Assembly: GCA_965200825.1 (NCBI GenBank)
Contig: OZ241385.1
Span: 2,418,001-2,482,000 of the forward strand
Direction: 5' to 3'
Origin: Bin80 sp026709335
GTDB lineage: Bacteria; Bacteroidota; Rhodothermia; Rhodothermales; Bin80
DNA length: 64,000 bases
Below the pieces are notes generated by a model. That model saw nothing but the letters and a program-made list of their open reading frames with translations. It was not told the origin of the DNA and searched no databases. Of this stretch, positions 44,435 to 53,358 are shown one piece after another. How positions within the stretch are numbered: position 1 is the stretch's first letter; the number at the start of each line of letters is the position of its first letter. The position numbers and the translations under genes are program-made.

Positions 44435-47065
44435 ATGAAAGTACGATCTGTAATTTATTCTGCCACTATGTTGTTCATAATTTTTGGGCTCTTAGGGAGT
44501 ATCCAATCTGATATGAATGTAGATGATGAGCCGCCGGAATTGACACTTCCCGAGGGATTCCGTTCTGAAGTTTTGTTTGATCCCACGAAATTGGACTCAA
44601 GTTCATGGGTATCCTTGGCTGTGGATGGGCAAAATGGGCTCTTCGCTTCTGATCAACATGGTGCATTATACCACATCAAACTGCCTCCTGTCGGTGGCAA
44701 TCCTGAGGATACAGAAGTGACTATGTTGGAACTGGAGCTCGGGCATGCACAGGGTTTGCTATGGGCTCATAATAGTCTCTATGCTGTGGTCAACAGTGAA
44801 GAAGGGGTTGCCGGGCGTAGTAGCGGACTCTATCGTATCACGGATTCAGATCATGACTCTGTGTTGGATAGTGTACATATGTTGGTACAGTTTGAAGGCT
44901 GGGGAGAGCATGGGCCTCACGGTGTAGTTCTTGGCCCGGATCAGACTTCTTTGTATCTGGTGGCAGGGAATCATACGGAATTACCCCAGAAATATAATTC
45001 CATTGTGCCTCCAGTATGGCAAACAGATCAATTACTTCCGACATTATTTGATCCGCGTGGACATGCAGCAGATCGAAAGCCACCAGGTGGCTGGATCGTC
45101 CGAACAGATTCACTAGGTTCCAGCATGGATCTCATTAGTACAGGATATCGTAATGCATACGACTTGGCGTTCAATGAGGAAGGTGAACTGTTTACATTTG
45201 ACTCGGACATGGAGTGGGATCTGGGAATGCCGTGGTATCGTCCCATTCGTGTGTTGCATGTCACTCAAGGAAGTGAGTTTGGATGGCGTACGGGATCAGG
45301 TAAATGGCCAGATTATTATCCGGATAATCTTCCATCAGTGGCGGATATTGGTCAAGGTAGCCCAACCGGGGTTTTATCAGGCAAGAATGCAGCATTCCCT
45401 CATAAATATCGACATGGCCTCTTTGTATTTGACTGGAGCTTCGGGACAATCTATCATATACAACTAAAGGCGCGAGGGAGCACCTATTCAGGAGTGGTTG
45501 AAGAATTTCTCAGTGGTGCTCCCCTCCCAGTGACAGATGGTGTGATTGGACATGACGGTGCTTTTTATTTCGTGACAGGGGGGCGCGGCTTGAGTTCTTT
45601 TCTCTTTAGGGTTTATTATGAACATGAGGTGGAAGCAGAAAGCAATGTTACGGTTGAACGTTCACCACAACAGCAACTTCGTCGCTCTTTGGAAGTTTTG
45701 CACAGTGAGCAATCCAATCCGGAAGCACTTGCTCCCGCTTGGCGCAATCTGAATCATTCGGATCGATTTATCCGCTATGCAGCTAGAATTGCAATAGAGC
45801 ATCAGCCAGTCAGTTTATGGCAATCCAGAGCGCTGAATGAATCGGATCCAGTTCGCAGAATTCAAGCCATCATTGCTCTTGCACGTCATACCGATTCAAA
45901 TGTGCAAGAGGAAGCACTGCGAGCATTGCTGACCATAGATCCAGCAACACTCTCACGGGCGCAAGAGCTGGATTTAGTCAGAGCAATAGGGCTGGTGGGT
46001 ATTCGGCTTGGTTTTCCTGAGGGAACTCTCCGAACTGAATTAATTGATCGCCTGCAAAAATATTATCCATCTGGAGACGAAGTACTTAACCGCGAATATG
46101 GACGGCTTCTGGCAGCCCTGGCAGCTCCGGGGCTAGTACGGCAGATGATGTCCCGGCTATCGGAGTTGGGTAGTTCACATCCTGCACAGCCCTTGCTGAT
46201 TTCCGGAGAGGTGGCCGGCCGCAGTGAACAGTATGGTGAAGCCATCACGGATATGAGGAGCAATCCACCCAGCCCTGAGGAGATTGAACTGGTCATGAAT
46301 CTGCGAGTGCAGAAAACAGGGTGGACGATGGAGTTACGCGAGGATTATTTTACATGGTTTCATGATGCAATGCGACGCAGTGGAGGGGAAAGTTATGTCG
46401 GATTTCTTGAGGACATACGCGCTGATGCAGTGGAACAACTGACGGAGGCAGAAAAAGAGGCACTGGCAGGGCTTGTAGATTCTTCACCAGGCCAGTCCCT
46501 GTCGGATTTACCGCAGCCGAAAGGGCCTGGTAGGACATGGAATCGACAGCAACTGGATGAAGTGCTCCATGAAGAACTTACAAAACCCCGCAACTTCAAA
46601 CATGGAGAAATCATGTATGCTGCTGTTCTGTGTGGTACCTGTCATCGTATGGGAACAGCAGGAGGAAGTATCGGTCCTGACCTGACGGGGGTTGGATCAA
46701 GATTTTCTCAAAATGAGATCTTAGCGGCGATTGATTCGCCCAGTGATGAAATTAGTGATCAATATGAAGCTTCAGTTCTAACTTTGCGCGATAATACCAC
46801 AGTCGTAGGCAGGGTTCTGCGGGAAGAAAATGACTACATATTTGTCAATCAGAATCCATATGATCCATCTCAGGAGGTGGGTATACAACTTTCAGAGGTA
46901 ATTTCTCGGGAGAGTTCGCCTGTATCGACGATGCCTTCCAGGTTACTGGACCGACTCAACGAACAGGAGGTAGCAGATCTGATGGCCTATCTATTGAGCA
47001 GTGCAGATTCTGCACATGTATGTTTCACGGGAAAAGACGGCTGCCAAACCGAGGAGGGGGAGTGA
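44435..47065 (+). CDS. Propeller dehydrogenase-like protein with HEAT region and cytochrome c domain
   Basis: 876 residues from the ATG at 44435, which opens a signal peptide. The first 400 residues are a glucose/sorbosone-dehydrogenase-like propeller (LPEGFRSEVLFDP, GLYRITDSDHD, STGYRNAYDLAFNEEGELF, GSEFGWRTGSGKWPDYYPD). About 410-690 is helical HEAT-like repeat. The C-terminus is a c-type cytochrome with CGTCH near residue 733 and GPDLTGVG, of the kind named putative heme-binding domain in planctomycete-type proteins, closing with LMAYLLS. It probably oxidises a sugar or alcohol in the periplasm and passes electrons to heme. Confidence 0.85.
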   Translation: MKVRSVIYSATMLFIIFGLLGSIQSDMNVDDEPPELTLPEGFRSEVLFDPTKLDSSSWVSLAVDGQNGLFASDQHGALYHIKLPPVGGNPEDTEVTMLELELGHAQGLLWAHNSLYAVVNSEEGVAGRSSGLYRITDSDHDSVLDSVHMLVQFEGWGEHGPHGVVLGPDQTSLYLVAGNHTELPQKYNSIVPPVWQTDQLLPTLFDPRGHAADRKPPGGWIVRTDSLGSSMDLISTGYRNAYDLAFNEEGELFTFDSDMEWDLGMPWYRPIRVLHVTQGSEFGWRTGSGKWPDYYPDNLPSVADIGQGSPTGVLSGKNAAFPHKYRHGLFVFDWSFGTIYHIQLKARGSTYSGVVEEFLSGAPLPVTDGVIGHDGAFYFVTGGRGLSSFLFRVYYEHEVEAESNVTVERSPQQQLRRSLEVLHSEQSNPEALAPAWRNLNHSDRFIRYAARIAIEHQPVSLWQSRALNESDPVRRIQAIIALARHTDSNVQEEALRALLTIDPATLSRAQELDLVRAIGLVGIRLGFPEGTLRTELIDRLQKYYPSGDEVLNREYGRLLAALAAPGLVRQMMSRLSELGSSHPAQPLLISGEVAGRSEQYGEAITDMRSNPPSPEEIELVMNLRVQKTGWTMELREDYFTWFHDAMRRSGGESYVGFLEDIRADAVEQLTEAEKEALAGLVDSSPGQSLSDLPQPKGPGRTWNRQQLDEVLHEELTKPRNFKHGEIMYAAVLCGTCHRMGTAGGSIGPDLTGVGSRFSQNEILAAIDSPSDEISDQYEASVLTLRDNTTVVGRVLREENDYIFVNQNPYDPSQEVGIQLSEVISRESSPVSTMPSRLLDRLNEQEVADLMAYLLSSADSAHVCFTGKDGCQTEEGE

Positions 47066-47255
47066 AACTGTGGAATAGATAGAGATCAGAGTATTCATTC
47101 CGGCTTGCATAGCAATCACCCACACTCTTATCTGAGCACCTTCGACTACGAAAAGGCGTCGCTTTCGATGATGATGTTTTTGTAATGTGTGCCGCTACTT
47201 TCCAGAGTAATAAAACAGATCCAGATCAGGGTGGCGTAAAACGTAACGGAGGGAA

Positions 47256-48005
47256 ATGAATTTATCTGATATTTCTGATTTGATTTCCGATTTGCAGGGG
47301 CGGTTGGATAAGGCAGCGGACCCGCAGACTAAGATATGGTTCGAAAACTACCTGAAGCATTCCATTCAGTACCGTGGTGTCAAGACGCCCGAGGTTACCA
47401 GAATTCTGGGTAAATGGAGAAATGTTCATGACCTGCAACAAGTCTCTGAGGCTGATCAGTTAACCCTTGCAGCAGCGCTGATCAGACAAGAATATGCTGA
47501 AGACAAGTTTGCAGGTACTCTATACATCCAGAAATATCTTCTGAAGAAGGTAGAGATGGATAGCTTACTCGCAAAAGCTGAAGATCTGTTTTCGAGTGGT
47601 GCATTCTTTGACTGGTCCACCACGGATTGGTTCTGTGTGCGAGTTTTGGGGCCAGCGATTGTTCATCACGGTCTGGAAGCAGGCAAGCGTGTTGCAGGTT
47701 GGTGCGAGAAATCTAACCTATGGCACCGACGGGCATCCATCGTGCCTTTCAGGGGAGTCGTTCGTGATGAGGCATATCATCAATTGATCAAGTCAACGAT
47801 TGCTATTCTGGTCAAGGAGCAGGAGAGGTTCATCCAGACAGGAGTTGGTTGGGTGATTAGCGACCTGTCAAAGGTCTATCCGCGCGAGGCAACAGCACTG
47901 GTTGAATGCCATTTTGATAGACTGTCGGCCGAGGTTATTAGAAGGCACACGAAATATCTTCCTGATCATAAAACTTATAAGGCCAGAAAGCGAAACACCA
48001 AGTAA
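47256..48005 (+). CDS. AlkD-like DNA alkylation repair protein
   Basis: 249 residues, all alpha. The HEAT-like pattern and segments YRGVKTPEVTRILGKW, LIRQEYAEDKFAGTLYIQ, FFDWSTTDWFCVRVLGP and LWHRRASIVPFRG match the AlkD/AlkC DNA glycosylase family, which excises alkylated bases without base flipping. The Asp and Trp residues around DWSTTDW are the likely catalytic region. Its end converges on hisF across about 70 bp holding an imperfect hairpin. Confidence 0.85.
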   Translation: MNLSDISDLISDLQGRLDKAADPQTKIWFENYLKHSIQYRGVKTPEVTRILGKWRNVHDLQQVSEADQLTLAAALIRQEYAEDKFAGTLYIQKYLLKKVEMDSLLAKAEDLFSSGAFFDWSTTDWFCVRVLGPAIVHHGLEAGKRVAGWCEKSNLWHRRASIVPFRGVVRDEAYHQLIKSTIAILVKEQERFIQTGVGWVISDLSKVYPREATALVECHFDRLSAEVIRRHTKYLPDHKTYKARKRNTK

Positions 48006-48020
48006 AGTCAGTGATCAGCA

Positions 48021-48044
48021 AGGATTTTCCTTGGAGGAAATCCT
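48021..48044. terminator. Imperfect hairpin between alkD-like gene and hisF
   Basis: AGGATTTTCCT pairs with AGGAAATCCT with one bulged base, in the gap between two convergent genes. It could terminate both, though no T-run is present. Confidence 0.4.
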
Positions 48045-48076
48045 CGAATTGAATGCCGGATCACAAAATTGACGAA

Positions 48077-48841
48077 TCAGGTGATTCTAACGGTAATTCC
48101 TGCATCGCGCAGAAATTGTTTCACTTCGGCAATCGTGACCTGTCTGAAATGAAACATGGACGCGGCGAGGACAGCGTGAGCATTCCCGATGAGCAGGCCG
48201 TCACGTAAATGTTCAAGAGTACCGGCCCCACCGGATGCGATGACCGGGAGATGAACGAGTTCATCCAGTATTTTCAGAAGTTTCAAGTCATATCCAATTT
48301 GGGTTCCATCCCGGTCCATAGAGGTAACCAGTAATTCACCGGCTCCACGCTCCTGGGCCTCTTTGGCCCATTCCAGTCCATCACGTCCCGTGGCTCGACG
48401 CCCACCATGTGTATACACTTCCCATCCCCCCCGAGGACGCCTTTTCATATCAATAGCGACTACCACACATTGGGCACCAAATGCTTGAGCGCATTCAGTA
48501 ATAAGGTCAGGATTCTGGATTGCAGCGGAGTTGACGGCGACTTTGTCGGCTCCGGCATGAAGCATTTTTCGCATATCCTCCAAAGTTCGAATCCCACCAC
48601 CAACTGTCAAAGGAATATAAATCTGTTCAGCAGTACGCCGCACGACATCATACATAATACCGCGCCCCTCATGAGTTGCTGTAATATCTAAAAAGACGAG
48701 TTCATCTGCTCCTTCTCTGTTATAGACATGTGCCTGCTCAAGGGGATCTCCTGCGTCAACCAGGTCTACAAACTGAATCCCCTTGACAACGCGTCCACGA
48801 TCTACATCTAGGCATGGAATAATACGTTTAGCTAGGGGCAT
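48077..48841 (-). CDS. hisF: Imidazole glycerol phosphate synthase subunit HisF
   Basis: 254 residues, TIM barrel. It forms the cyclase half of the HisF-HisH complex of histidine synthesis. IIPCLDVDRGRVVKG (catalytic Asp), LVFLDITATHEGRG, PLTVGGGIRTLEDM, VVVAIDMKRR, LVTSMDRDGTQIGYD and VIASGGAGTLEHL are all typical. The start overlaps the hisA end by 10 bp. Confidence 0.96.
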   Translation of the reverse strand: MPLAKRIIPCLDVDRGRVVKGIQFVDLVDAGDPLEQAHVYNREGADELVFLDITATHEGRGIMYDVVRRTAEQIYIPLTVGGGIRTLEDMRKMLHAGADKVAVNSAAIQNPDLITECAQAFGAQCVVVAIDMKRRPRGGWEVYTHGGRRATGRDGLEWAKEAQERGAGELLVTSMDRDGTQIGYDLKLLKILDELVHLPVIASGGAGTLEHLRDGLLIGNAHAVLAASMFHFRQVTIAEVKQFLRDAGITVRIT

Positions 48842-49578
48842 TCGGTCAAATTTTTCGGCCAGAGTTGATGGTTTGAAAATTTACCCTCATAAAGTGCCCG
48901 GCCAATAATGACCGAATCAACACCAACAGATTTTAATTCATTCAATGCTATTAGATCTTCGGGACCGGATACCCCACCGCTGGCCATCAATCGTACAGAT
49001 TTCAATTGCCTTCCCAGAACCCGATAGGCATTAAGATTTGGTCCTTTCATGGTTCCATCCCTACTGATATCAGTGTATATAATGCGGCGAACCCCTTGGT
49101 TCTCCATGACCTTTGCAAACTCCAAAGCGAGCAACCCGGTTCTATCAATCCATCCGCTTACACGAACTTCCCCATCCTTTGCATCGATCCCGACCGCTAC
49201 GCGGTCCGGGCCATATTTCATGACCATTTCATGAACCAATGAAGGATTTTGTACTGCAGCAGTACCAATGATTGCCCGGTGAATCCCCTGATCAAGTACA
49301 CGAGTGACATCTGCATTTGAGCGAATGCCGCCACCTGTCTGGACTGGAATCTTCACCTGTCGCGCGATCGCAGCAATCACATCTACATTATTTTTTTGTC
49401 CTCCAGACCGTGCAGCATCAAGATCAACAACATGAAGTAGTGATGCTCCCATAGATTCCCACTGATTCGCGACCGCCAAAGGGTCGCGGTGGTAATTGGT
49501 GGCCTGGTCATAAGCTCCCTGCATCAGCCGAACACAGCATCCATCAAGGAGATCAATTGCAGGTACCGGGATAATCAT
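48832..49578 (-). CDS. hisA: Phosphoribosylformimino-5-aminoimidazole carboxamide ribotide isomerase
   Basis: 248 residues from the ATG at 49578; a TTG four codons earlier is rejected. TIM-barrel isomerase of the histidine pathway with IPVPAIDLLDGCCVRLMQG (catalytic Asp), LLHVVDLDAAR, PVQTGGGIRSNADV, IYTDISRDGTMKGPN (second Asp) and LMASGGVSGPEDL. It is the upstream partner of hisF. The other his genes are about 3 kb further upstream. Confidence 0.95.
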   Translation of the reverse strand: MIIPVPAIDLLDGCCVRLMQGAYDQATNYHRDPLAVANQWESMGASLLHVVDLDAARSGGQKNNVDVIAAIARQVKIPVQTGGGIRSNADVTRVLDQGIHRAIIGTAAVQNPSLVHEMVMKYGPDRVAVGIDAKDGEVRVSGWIDRTGLLALEFAKVMENQGVRRIIYTDISRDGTMKGPNLNAYRVLGRQLKSVRLMASGGVSGPEDLIALNELKSVGVDSVIIGRALYEGKFSNHQLWPKNLTECP

Positions 49579-49721
49579 GGAGTATGTCAAAATTCAGGAA
49601 CGATGAGCTAGATGAGTCTCGATCATTATTTGAACTTGCGTATATAATTCCCTTTGTAAAGTTACACACTCAGACGGAGGTCATGCTAGCTCATCTGGAA
49701 AAGTATATGTTTCGAAGCTGT

Positions 49722-50822
49722 TTAAAAGGGGAATGGGTAGCGCACGAGATACGGAACACGAGTCGAAGACACATACAGGGAACGCTCATCCAAAAGGGCA
49801 CGGCTTTTGCCGACGATGGCTTTGGCATCTGCTTTGGCAGATGTCATCATGCGTGCCGCGCCCACGTGCTTGAAACTGTTAACTGGTTCAATTTTGATGA
49901 AGTGCCAGACATCCCTGAGAGGTATAGCTAAATAACTGTCGTTGATCACATGTGTGTACCGGATGAAATGCCGCAAGCCCACGCCAGGTATGCCTGGTCG
50001 ACCCATGGTGTAGTTATCTGCGTGTGCATCAACTGGTTCCCCCACCAGTCTCAGAGTGTGTATGTGTTCATGTTCTTCATTGAACACGAGTACGTATGGT
50101 AACCCCCAAAAAGCTGCCATAAGATGGCGTCCGTTAGATGTAGCTCCGAATGAGACACCGTCCATAGGAGGGGAGGTGATGTTCAGTGAGGGAAGAAAAG
50201 GAGATAGCTCCTCAAAAGGGGGCTGGGAACTCCGCGGACATATCCGATATTCCTCTTTACGCCCACAACCGGTATACAGGTATTTGCCGGTAGCTACGAA
50301 TGAGCTAGGAAATGCTGCGTGTCGAGGCAGACTCTCCGCATATTCAAACTTTCTGGATAATACTTGGATCCGCGAGGACTCGCTGGTGAAGAAATAGGTT
50401 CCATTGAAGGTGAAATCCTGCAGAATATCAAATTCTCCAGGACCTTTCCCGAGTCGTCCTATTTGTCGCTGAAGAACACCGTCGAGTCCCGAAGCATAAA
50501 TTCCACCTCCATAATTGGCAAAAAATATACTGTCCTCAGCTATCAAGAACGAGAACTCGCGAGCCAGAATCATGGAATCTTGAGGACCCCCAAGCTCCAG
50601 ATCTGGCAAGAGTGTAATCACTGGTACCTCGTCCAAGTCAATAACTGTTTGTGGTGCCGCGGTGAGAAAGGTGTCAATAACCGGAGAATCAAATATGTCA
50701 GCGTGTCGGTCATGCGTCGCTTCACCGGAGTCTTGGGATTTACATCCAGCTAAGGTGAGAAATACAAACACCAAACATGGGGACCAACGTGGCATGGATG
50801 CAACAAATCTAGGTGTAGACAT
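49722..50822 (-). CDS. 6-bladed beta-propeller lipoprotein (locus 1)
   Basis: 366 residues with a lipoprotein signal (LVFVFLTLAGC, Cys 27); a Met at residue 10 is an alternative start. The body resembles the 6-bladed propeller family of Bacteroidota: IFFANYGGGIYASGLDGVLQ, IGRLGKGPGEFDILQDFTF (the characteristic GxGPGE blade), and YVLVFNEEHEHIHTLRL. No catalytic motif. A small secreted protein gene and a 34-bp palindrome lie upstream. The same peptide-plus-propeller order recurs at 60-62 kb. It lies between hisH and hisA, so it interrupts the histidine cluster. Confidence 0.75.
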   Translation of the reverse strand: MSTPRFVASMPRWSPCLVFVFLTLAGCKSQDSGEATHDRHADIFDSPVIDTFLTAAPQTVIDLDEVPVITLLPDLELGGPQDSMILAREFSFLIAEDSIFFANYGGGIYASGLDGVLQRQIGRLGKGPGEFDILQDFTFNGTYFFTSESSRIQVLSRKFEYAESLPRHAAFPSSFVATGKYLYTGCGRKEEYRICPRSSQPPFEELSPFLPSLNITSPPMDGVSFGATSNGRHLMAAFWGLPYVLVFNEEHEHIHTLRLVGEPVDAHADNYTMGRPGIPGVGLRHFIRYTHVINDSYLAIPLRDVWHFIKIEPVNSFKHVGAARMMTSAKADAKAIVGKSRALLDERSLYVSSTRVPYLVRYPFPF

Positions 50823-50853
50823 ACGTATGTATCACGGGTTGATCTACAACAAA

Positions 50854-50887
50854 CCTCAGGGGACCTAGCCAGCTGGCTAGGTCCCCT
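50854..50887 (-). terminator. 34-bp perfect palindrome
   Basis: Arms TCAGGGGACCTAGCCAG (50854-50870) and CTGGCTAGGTCCCCTGA (50871-50887) pair with no spacer. It sits between the small secreted protein stop (50976) and the propeller start (50822). As RNA it would form a very stable stem that could end or attenuate transcription into the propeller gene. GGTTTGTTG follows on the minus strand, a weak T-rich tail. Confidence 0.65.
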
Positions 50888-50975
50888 GACGGCAAGCAAA
50901 TTAAGACTAACGATCAATAGTCCCGTCCTCTTAACGTGAATGACAGCAATGAATTGACCGTCGAAATGTACCTAA

Positions 50976-51197
50976 CTAATCTTCAACCGCCGCATGTGAT
51001 GGTGCCACCATAAATCCCGGGGCCACTCCAGCTCCCGGAATCTCCATATACCAGCCATCTTCCTCTTGGAGGAGGTATGTATCACAGTTATCGGTGTCGC
51101 ATATGAATGTCCAGTCCGCCGCGGCAGCCAAACTGACCGCCACGAAGAGAGTGCATATCAGAATACGTCCTCCTAAGTTTAAGCTATTTTTCAACAT
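50976..51197 (-). CDS. Small secreted protein upstream of propeller locus 1
   Basis: 73 residues from the Met at 51197, which begins a short basic stretch and a clear signal peptide (RILICTLFVAVSLAAAA); the frame is open from 51248, adding 17 charged residues. The mature part is about 46 residues, acidic, with two Cys (33 and 38, ICDTDNCDTYLL) and EEDGWYMEIPGAGVAPGFM. I know no family. Its position before a 6-bladed propeller gene is like that of the Bacteroidota NVEALA-type small secreted proteins. Confidence 0.6.
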   Translation of the reverse strand: MLKNSLNLGGRILICTLFVAVSLAAAADWTFICDTDNCDTYLLQEEDGWYMEIPGAGVAPGFMVAPSHAAVED

Positions 51198-52738
51198 TTG
51201 TTTGAGTTTGTCCCGTTTGTGAGAATTGCGAGAACTACTAACATGCATTGATCATTTGCTCTAGGTAAAGTAGAGGTTTTAGATCAAGCACGCCGAATAT
51301 ACAACATAAATTGTAAACGACCAATACGAGCGTATACTATCTCCTACACAGCGAAAACTCGCAAGGACGCCTCCTTTTCTTCAACCGTGGCTGGTGATGC
51401 CAACCAAAAAAAGTCCGGGCTTACAGGATCGGGTGAGGGACGGCTGGCATTACTATATCCGAGGTCAGGGCGGAGAATTCGTCCCGAATTCACGCTCTTG
51501 ACGAACAAGCTACTGGATCAGCAGATCGTCAGTGACCTAGCACACCTGTTCACCGCCCGGATTAATGGGAGAATATCAATGTCGTCGTTGCTGATATTGC
51601 GCGGCTTGGGTTCGTAAGGGGAACGCGGTTCCTCTTGCAGAGGGGTACAGAGGGAAACCTCCCCCTGTACCGATCTTTCTAAATGACGAGGTTCTTCCGT
51701 CATTTAGAAAGGTATACCGGGCTATACCTTCTTACGAAGGGGGAACACACCCACAAAGCCCCGTGCCATGCCAGCAGCCATGAACTTGCAGCCGCTCCGT
51801 ACCGGTGCAGCTGCCGGCCTCACCATACATCTCGACCGGAAAGGACGGATCAAAAATCACCTGGACGCTTCCGCCTGGACCACTGCCGGGGATGCGGATT
51901 CGATGAGCTCCTGCAGCGACTTCCGCACGGCGCTCCACTGACCGCGGGGCTGCAGGGTGCGGAAGGAGACGTATCGTCGGAGTGGATCCGGAGCGGGTGG
52001 CCGGCCTCGTTTTCCCATGAATTAAATACAGTATAACAATGAGCCTCTTGCAAAACCTCTGGGCTCGAAAAACTTGAGAGACAAAAGAAGAGGATATCGT
52101 TTATTCTTCAGGCCCTGTTTTGTTCCCAAAAAGGGAAGATTTTTGATCAGTTTCCTTGGAAGTCCTGTCTTTTTCGAGTTTCGTATGGATACCTCTGGAC
52201 CATCTGGAAGAACAATGTAGACTACAGTCCAAATCTTTTTTATCCACCATCTGACTCCGCGAAAAAAGCGAAGCAATAGGACTTTCATTGTGCCTTGCGA
52301 CGGATGCTTGCGGATCTGGTAGCCGGGATATGCTCCGTTGGGAATTTAGTCTCCACCTGGTGGAAAGACTCAATATATAGGATAGCAACCCGGCCTTTAT
52401 GCCCGATAAGACGTTAGAGCCCAGATCGAGACCATGGGACTCTCATAAACGAGTTTGGCAATTGAACAGACGCCCTCTCCTCCGTCTTTGAAATCTGCAC
52501 AAAGCAGATGATCGTATCGTACAAATAGGAAAATCCAGTTCTTGTTGACCCGATCAATCGCAGATTGGTGCAGAACGCGCCCCTCAAAAATTTCACGATT
52601 TTTGAAGACCGGAAGAGGTGTGTGTGAAACTTTTCTTTTTAAACGAATTCCCAAACAGAAAGAACTACTTCGATTTTAGATTTCCATGCACTACGGGAGT
52701 TTCCATCATAATTGACAATCCGCAAAAGAAGGGGGAAG
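51198..52738. other. Accessory remnant zone splitting the his genes
   Basis: About 1.5 kb without a gene I can defend. 51732-52020 is visibly GC-richer than its surroundings and on the minus strand contains MGKRGRPPAPDPLRRYVSF (from 52018) and, in another frame, AAGAHRIRIPGSG then VQVIFDPSFPVEM, faintly like an IS66-type accessory protein. 52046-52060 repeats the start of the 91-bp repeat. Minus-strand frames at 52397-52654 and 52022-52288 are basic and could be shredded transposase, not assignable. Three hairpins lie at 51644-51730. Confidence 0.4.
51644..51730. repeat. Cluster of three consecutive hairpins
   Basis: Hairpin 1: GGTACAG (51644-51650) with CTGTACC (51665-51671), plus inner GGG/CCC. 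Hairpin 2: CTTTCTAAATGACG (51675-51688) with CGTCATTTAGAAAG (51698-51711), perfect 14-bp arms and a 9-nt loop. Hairpin 3: AAGGTATA (51709-51716) with TATACCTT (51723-51730). The right arm of 2 and left arm of 3 share three bases. The block lies at the edge of the GC-rich island. Confidence 0.6.
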
Positions 52739-53353
52739 CTATGCACGTAACTCCCCGAAATTTGATAATATTTGAAGTCCTACTTCGTGGCTTTTTTCCG
52801 GATGAAATTGAACTCCATAGATATTATCTCGCGCAAATGCAACAGGGAGAGAAGAACCGTATTCTGTGGTGGCAATCACATCATTCGGATTGGCTTTCGT
52901 GGCATAGAAGGAATGTGCAAAATAACAGTATGCGTTCTCAGGTAAACCATTGAGCAGAGGTGTAGCTCGGACAGGAGAAATCATATTCCATCCCATGTGC
53001 GGAACCTTTAAGGCAGAGTCTTCAGGTTTCAGCTCCTTGACATGTCCCTCCAAGAGGCCCAATCCGGTATGTTGCCCTTTTTCTGAACTGGATTCGAAAA
53101 GCATTTGCATTCCTACGCAGACCCCTAGAAAAGGCACTTTACGGGCGATGGCATCGAAAATAGGCTGTTCCAACTGCCTCTGTCGAACTTCATGGATACA
53201 TGCACCGAAGGCGCCGACACCAGGGAGTACGAGTCGGTCGGCTTGCTGAATGATTTCAGGATCGTCGGTACGAATCACTCCCGAAGAGACATGTTCAAAT
53301 GCTTTTTCGATTGAGCGAAGGTTTCCGATTCCGTAGTCAATGATGGTAATCAT
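52739..53353 (-). CDS. hisH: Imidazole glycerol phosphate synthase subunit HisH
   Basis: 204 residues from the ATG at 53353; a TTG three codons upstream would overlap proC. Class I glutamine amidotransferase: ITIIDYGIGNLRSIEKAFE, LVLPGVGAFGACI, FLGVCVGMQMLF (nucleophile Cys) and YGVQFHPEKSHEVGLQIL (His, Glu). It feeds ammonia to HisF. The partner hisF is 4 kb downstream, beyond the accessory insert. Confidence 0.95.
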   Translation of the reverse strand: MITIIDYGIGNLRSIEKAFEHVSSGVIRTDDPEIIQQADRLVLPGVGAFGACIHEVRQRQLEQPIFDAIARKVPFLGVCVGMQMLFESSSEKGQHTGLGLLEGHVKELKPEDSALKVPHMGWNMISPVRATPLLNGLPENAYCYFAHSFYATKANPNDVIATTEYGSSLPVAFARDNIYGVQFHPEKSHEVGLQILSNFGELRA

Positions 53354-53358
53354 GGCCG

